A stretch of 64,000 bases of DNA from Sipunculus nudus (Eukaryota > Annelida > Sipuncula > Golfingiida > Sipunculidae). Positions 59,655 to 64,000 of this stretch are shown piece by piece. The stretch lies in contig CM049318.1 of NCBI GenBank assembly GCA_026874595.1, positions 49,752,750-49,816,749 on the forward strand, given 5' to 3'. The notes beneath the pieces are model-generated. The model was given only the letters and a program-made list of their open reading frames with translations. It was not told where the DNA came from and did no database searches. Numbering within the stretch: position 1 is the stretch's first letter; each line of letters begins with the position of its first letter. The translations under genes and the position numbers were made by a program.

Positions 59655-59750
59655 ACGTCGTAGAAAGGCGCTTTAAGACCAGCTTTTAGTGCGGCATGGG
59701 CCGACAGATTCGAACCCATTCCTCCCACACGTCCCTCCTACATCGCACAG
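59655..59750 (-). mobile_element. tRNA-like SINE head or tRNA pseudogene
   Basis: On the minus strand an A-box-like TGGCAGTATTTG is followed about 55 bp later by GGGTTCGAATCTG, close to the B-box consensus GGTTCGANTCC. The spacing is too long and the arms do not pair as a functional tRNA, so this is a degenerate tRNA-derived repeat at best. Confidence 0.4.
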
Positions 59751-60097
59751 ATTAACAAATACTGCCACTTGAACAGAAGCCATCATTTTTATCACCTCTT
59801 TCAAGAAAGGTCAACACCTTTACAGCGTCGCAAAGTAAATCTGTGTATTTCAAACATACTTAAATCATGATAAATCGCCACAATAATTCCTTTTTGTAAA
59901 AGGTAATTTGCAGTGGCAAACAAAATATATTTTTAAGAAATATAAGGTGGACAATATTGGAACATAGTATAAAAGAATCATTAATACCTTTAATTAAATA
60001 TTCTTTTTACCACGACTTAATGGCATAACATCAGATTTTCAATACAAGAAGTTCTAAAATACGCTTTGTGTTTCCTATTGCGATAACTTGTACCACT

Positions 60098-60206
60098 CTA
60101 CAAATGGTGGCCAACATAGGCATTGGCAACATATGTATCATCTTCCAGGAAGACCCACTTGCTACAAGTAGCCATGGCATGATAAACAGGAATAGCTTCA
60201 GGGTAC
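60098..60206 (-). CDS. Candidate short terminal exon with EDD motif
   Basis: On the minus strand TGTTTGACCTTTAATTTACCAG is a good acceptor ending at 60207. The following frame encodes YPEAIPVYHAMATCSKWV, then FLEDDTYVANAYVGHHL and a stop. KWVFLEDDTYV is reminiscent of the acidic metal-binding (DxD-type) motif of Golgi glycosyltransferases, but 35 residues are too few to assign. A competing frame on the same strand, open over about 120 codons to 60031, reads LKLFLFIMPWLLVASG. Low-to-moderate support. Confidence 0.3.
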
Positions 60207-60241
60207 CTGGTAAATTAAAGGTCAAACAGACTGCCCTGTAG

Positions 60242-60556
60242 CCTGCGGGAGTCCCTGTCAGCAGTCTGACCCTTGATATTCGAGAGATGGCGTTACTGGG
60301 TGCAAGGGTCCAGGTTGAACTTACAGATATTGAGGCTCTTACTAAAGTGAAGTTAAAGCAAGCACGCTATGATACCTCTGGTACAATAACAATAGAATCA
60401 TATTGTATATTTGTGAAACTGGCATTAGCGAATAAGAACATATTAAAACTCCTAAATGGCCTGTTACTTTTATCCCATTCGTCGAGAATGACCACTCTGA
60501 ACACAGTATTGGTCTATGGCCTTACCCTGGTCAGCTTATATAGTATATTCTTTTAA
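60242..60556 (+). CDS. Candidate plus-strand frame, unrecognised
   Basis: Open from an acceptor-like CTGCCCTGTAG to a stop at 60554-60556. The first part reads PAGVPVSSLTLDIREMALLG, ARVQVELTDIEALTKVKLKQ and ARYDTSGTITIES, which looks protein-like. The second half (LLNGLLLLSHSS, LVYGLTLVSLYSIFF) is hydrophobic and may be read-through of intron. An antisense frame also covers the first half, so at most one of the two is real. Confidence 0.25.
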   Translation, partial: PAGVPVSSLTLDIREMALLGARVQVELTDIEALTKVKLKQARYDTSGTITIESYCIFVKLALANKNILKLLNGLLLLSHSSRMTTLNTVLVYGLTLVSLYSIFF

Positions 60557-60789
60557 TTGATTACTGATAAATCACTAACTTTTATATCCGCTAGAACATT
60601 TTTTAAATTTCCCATAAATTTCACAATTGGTCAAAAGAGTTTAAGATAATGTTCAATATACATTATAAGTATGCTACATTATAAGTGGTCGGTAAAACAT
60701 TTGAATATTCATTTATTGCAGAAGAGAAGGCAATATTATGACATGTATCTTAGGCGACAGATCAGAATCCAGTCTGAAATATAAATCTA

Positions 60790-61335
60790 CATTCTAGGGA
60801 ATGCAAGCCTCCGCCATGTGGATGGTCCCTATTGTGGGATGCTCCCACATCTGATTGCATTCACTTATTCGGCCCATATTCCCAGGTTAATTGTACATTG
60901 TGACTATACATTTGTGAATATTCCTCGATGCAGTTCCTGAATCCGGGTCTTGTGCCGAATCCACAGCAATATATGATCAATTCTGCATTGGTTCTTTCAT
61001 TGGGCCCCTTTGGTGGGATACTCCTTAATCCGTGTTTGCATTCACCTATTCGGCCCATATTCCCAGGTTCATTCGTGCAGAATTGACTCTATGTGTGAAT
61101 ATTCTTTGATGAATTTCCTGAATCCGGATTCACACCAAAATCTAAACCATTCTTGAATGGTCCATTCCCGAAATACTCATGAGATGAAAAAATGTCATGA
61201 GATTACGTTCATGATTGCGTGAGTTATGTTTGAACAAACACACACACAAATACACCCTCAAATACACACACCATATCATACATACAAACACAAACATGAA
61301 AGGGTATAAACTCATCCTCTTGGCGGAGGCACTAA
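60790..61335 (+). mobile_element. R1 element copy 7, partly duplicated
   Basis: The 5' half (CATTCTAGGGAATGCAAGCC, CCGCCATGTGG, CACTTATTCGGCCCATATTC) occurs at 60790-60965. The CACCTATTCGGCCCATATTC block then restarts at 61039 and continues to the full 3' end (GATTACGTTCATGATTGC, CACACACACAAA, CTCTTGGCGGAGGCA). It is two overlapping R1 copies in the same orientation. Confidence 0.8.
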
Positions 61336-62230
61336 CTTCACTTCGGTCATGTGAACATAAAAATTACCTTTGAGTTCATTGTTTGTTGGACCTCAGCAGG
61401 CGGGGCTTAATGATTAATTACAGCGTTTCCTTTCGGTACTAGGTCGTGAAGGCAGCTCACGAGGCTCTTGTAACCCCATATAGTACGAGGGAGCCATTGT
61501 TTTCGTTTTAATAATGTGGTACTGATCATAAAGTCAAATCGTTCAATAATGCTACCCGAAACACGGCAAATAGTGAAAATAAGATGTGTCGTGCAGTGTC
61601 GTTCATTCTACTTTCATTTTAAATTTCAGTTTGTGGATATGAAATTCGAGTACAAAAATAACACGTTTGGGAAGAACCTTTACACATCGTGCTCTCTCAA
61701 TTAACTTAAAGTAATAGTTCTAAAACCTACATATCAAATTGCTACTAGGGAAATTATTTCAACTAGAGCCATTTAGAAGAACGTAAAATAAACAAGTCCA
61801 AAAGTCGAATATGTACATTACTAGATTTAAATAAAAAATGACATTAACGTCTCTTTATAATCACGGAAAAAAGAGTAGTTAAATGCTTTTAAGCTTAAGT
61901 GGAAATTCAGCATATTGTAAAAAAAGCTGTAATCATCTGGAAATCCATGAACGGAAATGACGGCAAAACAATTTGCCGTGACATCAAAAGATTTGGAAGT
62001 GATACGAGGGGTCGTATTTGTAATTGTCTTAAGCTTTCCAGTGGAGAATTAACACGAAATTGCGACTCGAAATTAATTTAAGGCCGCTTTGTAACTGCAG
62101 AATCAGACTGTTTATTATTATCCTTTTAGCAAAATCGGAATACTTGGTATGCATTTTTGAAGAACTGCGAATGATCTCGTTATATTCGTGAATAATCTCG
62201 TCATATTGTTTAAGAATAACACCGAGAAAG
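61336..62230. other. No recognisable feature
   Basis: AT-rich without supported gene. Confidence 0.5.
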
Positions 62231-62590
62231 ATTCATATTCACGTGATTTTTTAAAAATAAATTTCTTAGTAAACGTCATGGAGAGTTGACTGGCATGAAT
62301 TGGCTTTTCAACCAGGAGTCAGAGAAGAATTTACGTCATCCTAAAAAAGGCTGAAAATATACGCCCGCTCGTACATATTAATCACCAGATTCTTTTTCTT
62401 CTGTTTCCAAGAAAATTCATTATCACGTGATTTTTTGGGGTAAATTTCCAAGTTACCTTCGTCAAGAGTTGACTGGCATGTATTGGTTTTTAATAAATCG
62501 GCAGAGAGGAATTAACGTCATCATATAAACGTTGAAAGCATACGCCCGCTCTCCCATGTTAATCACCAGATTTATCTTCTGTTGTCCAAC
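62231..62590 (+). repeat. Two-copy tandem repeat, period about 184
   Basis: Copies share CACGTGATTTTTT, GAGTTGACTGGCATG, TACGCCCGCTC and TAATCACCAGATT in order. Moderately diverged. Confidence 0.8.
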
Positions 62591-63000
62591 TAAGGTTCAT
62601 CTCGTATGCGTCAGGACGTTTCTCTGTTCTCTTTCCATTGTTTAAGGTAATAATGGACTCCGATATGACGGGATAAGATGACGATTTTTTTCAAGAGTGA
62701 CGTCACGCAGATTCACATTCCTTCCTCAAGAAGATCTTTACACTCATCTTGTTTCCAACATTAACTGTGCGGTCCGATAACTGGTAACGAAGATATGGCT
62801 AAACTAAACAAATAATAAATAAATAAATTTTAGATGTCAGCGTAAACTATTACTTAGGGATATTCTAAATCAGCCAGGCATTTCAATACTTTTTGAAACC
62901 GCGTGCTTCATCTTAACCGTGTTCACAAATTCATGATCGTTCTAAAAACTTTTCTCACCAGCTTACTCTGCTAAAACTCATCATTACTCACTCTTAAAAG

Positions 63001-63026
63001 ATAATAATAATAATAATAATAATAAA

Positions 63027-63071
<45 letters not shown>

Positions 63072-63076
63072 CATTA

Positions 63077-63136
<60 letters not shown>

Positions 63137-63150
63137 TTATAATAATAATA
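63001..63150. repeat. (AAT)n facing (ATT)n
   Basis: About 8 AAT units then more than 30 ATT units with interruptions, ending in AATAATAATAG. The first and last blocks are complementary to the centre and can fold back. Frames through it give poly-Asn only. Confidence 0.95.
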
Positions 63151-63177
63151 GTTATAATGAAAATAATATGTATACGT

Positions 63178-63320
63178 ATCTTGTGCCGGATTCACACCAA
63201 ATTCTAATCGAATCTTCTTGGCCAATTTCCTAAATGCCCTCAAATTTCCATGCGATTCCGTTCATAATTGCGTGAGTTATGGTTTGAACAAACAGACACA
63301 CACACACGCGCGCGAACGCT
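63178..63320 (+). mobile_element. R1 element copy 8 (5' truncated)
   Basis: Starts at TTGTGCCGGATTCACACC and includes ATGCGATTCCGTTCATAATT, a CACACACACACG tract, then ends without the GGCGGAGG box. It directly follows the AAT/ATT microsatellite. Confidence 0.7.
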
Positions 63321-63539
63321 GATAAATGTCTTGTCAGGTTTTAGGCATTTACGTATATCATGAAGTAGAATTTCCGGCCTTTCGCCGAGCAAGAAATAAC
63401 AATTTCCATCCAGACAGTATAAGGGGAAGTTCAAGTCATATACAACATCAGAACGACCACAAATGACTTAAGAAAGATGGAGTTGAAGTTTATGAGAATA
63501 AAAAACATAATACACAGCTTTTATGATGTTAATCATGTG

Positions 63540-63765
63540 AACATATCAGTGAACCAAACCCACCAGTGGACCGCCGAAGCTGTTGGGGGACAAGTTGCAA
63601 AAAGGTTAATGTACACTTGAATCTTCAAAAGGAGCATTCTGCCGGAAACGTTTCTCCGGTTTCGCCTTTTTACGGTTGTCGCAAAATAAGCACTGGATCT
63701 GTTGAAAACATTACGGCACGATTTCCTGACAAGCGCTATACAACTGAACTGACCCAGTAACAATG
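63540..63765 (+). other. GC-richer patch with overlapping frames
   Basis: Plus-strand frames read THQWTAEAVGGQVAKRLM (after an ATATCAG acceptor-like site) and, offset, NVSPVSPFYGCRKISTGSVE. An antisense frame is also open. No domain recognised, and too ambiguous to call an exon. Confidence 0.2.
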
Positions 63766-64000
63766 AATTTGAGAGCCCCCGTCTCGAACGGACCACCTGC
63801 GGTACATAAGGTGGAGGGTCTGGTGCACAAACCCTAATAACTTTAATGGCTTACCAGACGTTAATTTTTCTATACCGCATGATAAGGAAATGTCATATTC
63901 GTAAACGGAGAACCGCAACATATTCATTTTACCCATTTTTTCCATGTTAGGAACAATACCTGTTCTTGCGTTTGCAAAAAAAAACTTTATGCAGTCTGTT

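Noticed and set aside
62971-63243. Poly-Asn frame
   Set aside because: Translation of an AAT/ATT microsatellite.
1-64000. CRISPR arrays, bacterial operons, phage or plasmid genes
   Set aside because: All tandem repeats are eukaryotic satellite or microsatellite types, and no dense collinear coding exists on either strand.

Overview
The window is repeat-rich, AT-rich nuclear DNA from an animal. No bacterial or viral gene organisation is present. Dinucleotide and homopolymer microsatellites, a tRNA-derived SINE, decayed LINE reverse-transcriptase fragments, LTR-like elements, several families of dispersed elements and splice-bounded short open frames all point to an intron-rich eukaryote. The repeat style, with GC-rich complementary element ends and CA-rich internal tracts, suggests a marine invertebrate, possibly a mollusc or another lophotrochozoan. 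That placement rests on general resemblance only.

Layout. 1-4.1 kb is one old repeat copy, closely matched by an uninterrupted copy at about 44.1-44.9 kb, but split by a CpG-rich insertion (361-2510) and by a second insertion with inverted ends (2850-3976). 4.7-15 kb holds five copies of a roughly 350 bp dispersed element (called R1), a dead LINE end (5.8-6.1 kb) and a 735 bp tandem duplication (6.37-7.83 kb). 15-32 kb is mostly featureless AT-rich DNA with a SINE at 23.3 kb, an AT-rich minisatellite at 22.1-22.5 kb, dinucleotide tracts and an inverted repeat around 27.3-27.7 kb. 32.6-33.0 kb has the best-looking protein-coding exon (minus strand). 33.7-36.0 kb has two more LINE fragments. 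36.3-39.2 kb is a satellite-like array of about 179 bp units containing an almost identical 1,327 bp duplication. LTR-like elements lie at 39.4-40.2 kb (plus) and 50.5-51.2 kb (minus). 42.4-44.9 kb has a striking 74 bp-arm hairpin followed by diverged duplications. 54.3-55.5 kb is a 50 bp minisatellite. The last 10 kb has a few orphan exon candidates and further R1 copies.

Genes. No complete gene can be assembled. A handful of open frames with splice-like borders (minus 32.65-33.0, 45.79-45.85, 58.24-58.54 and 60.10-60.21 kb; plus 51.47-51.65, 53.71-53.80 and 60.24-60.56 kb) may be exons of genes with long introns, or chance. No function could be assigned to any of them, and no coordinated system is visible. 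The most informative content is the transposon archaeology and the fold-back sequences.
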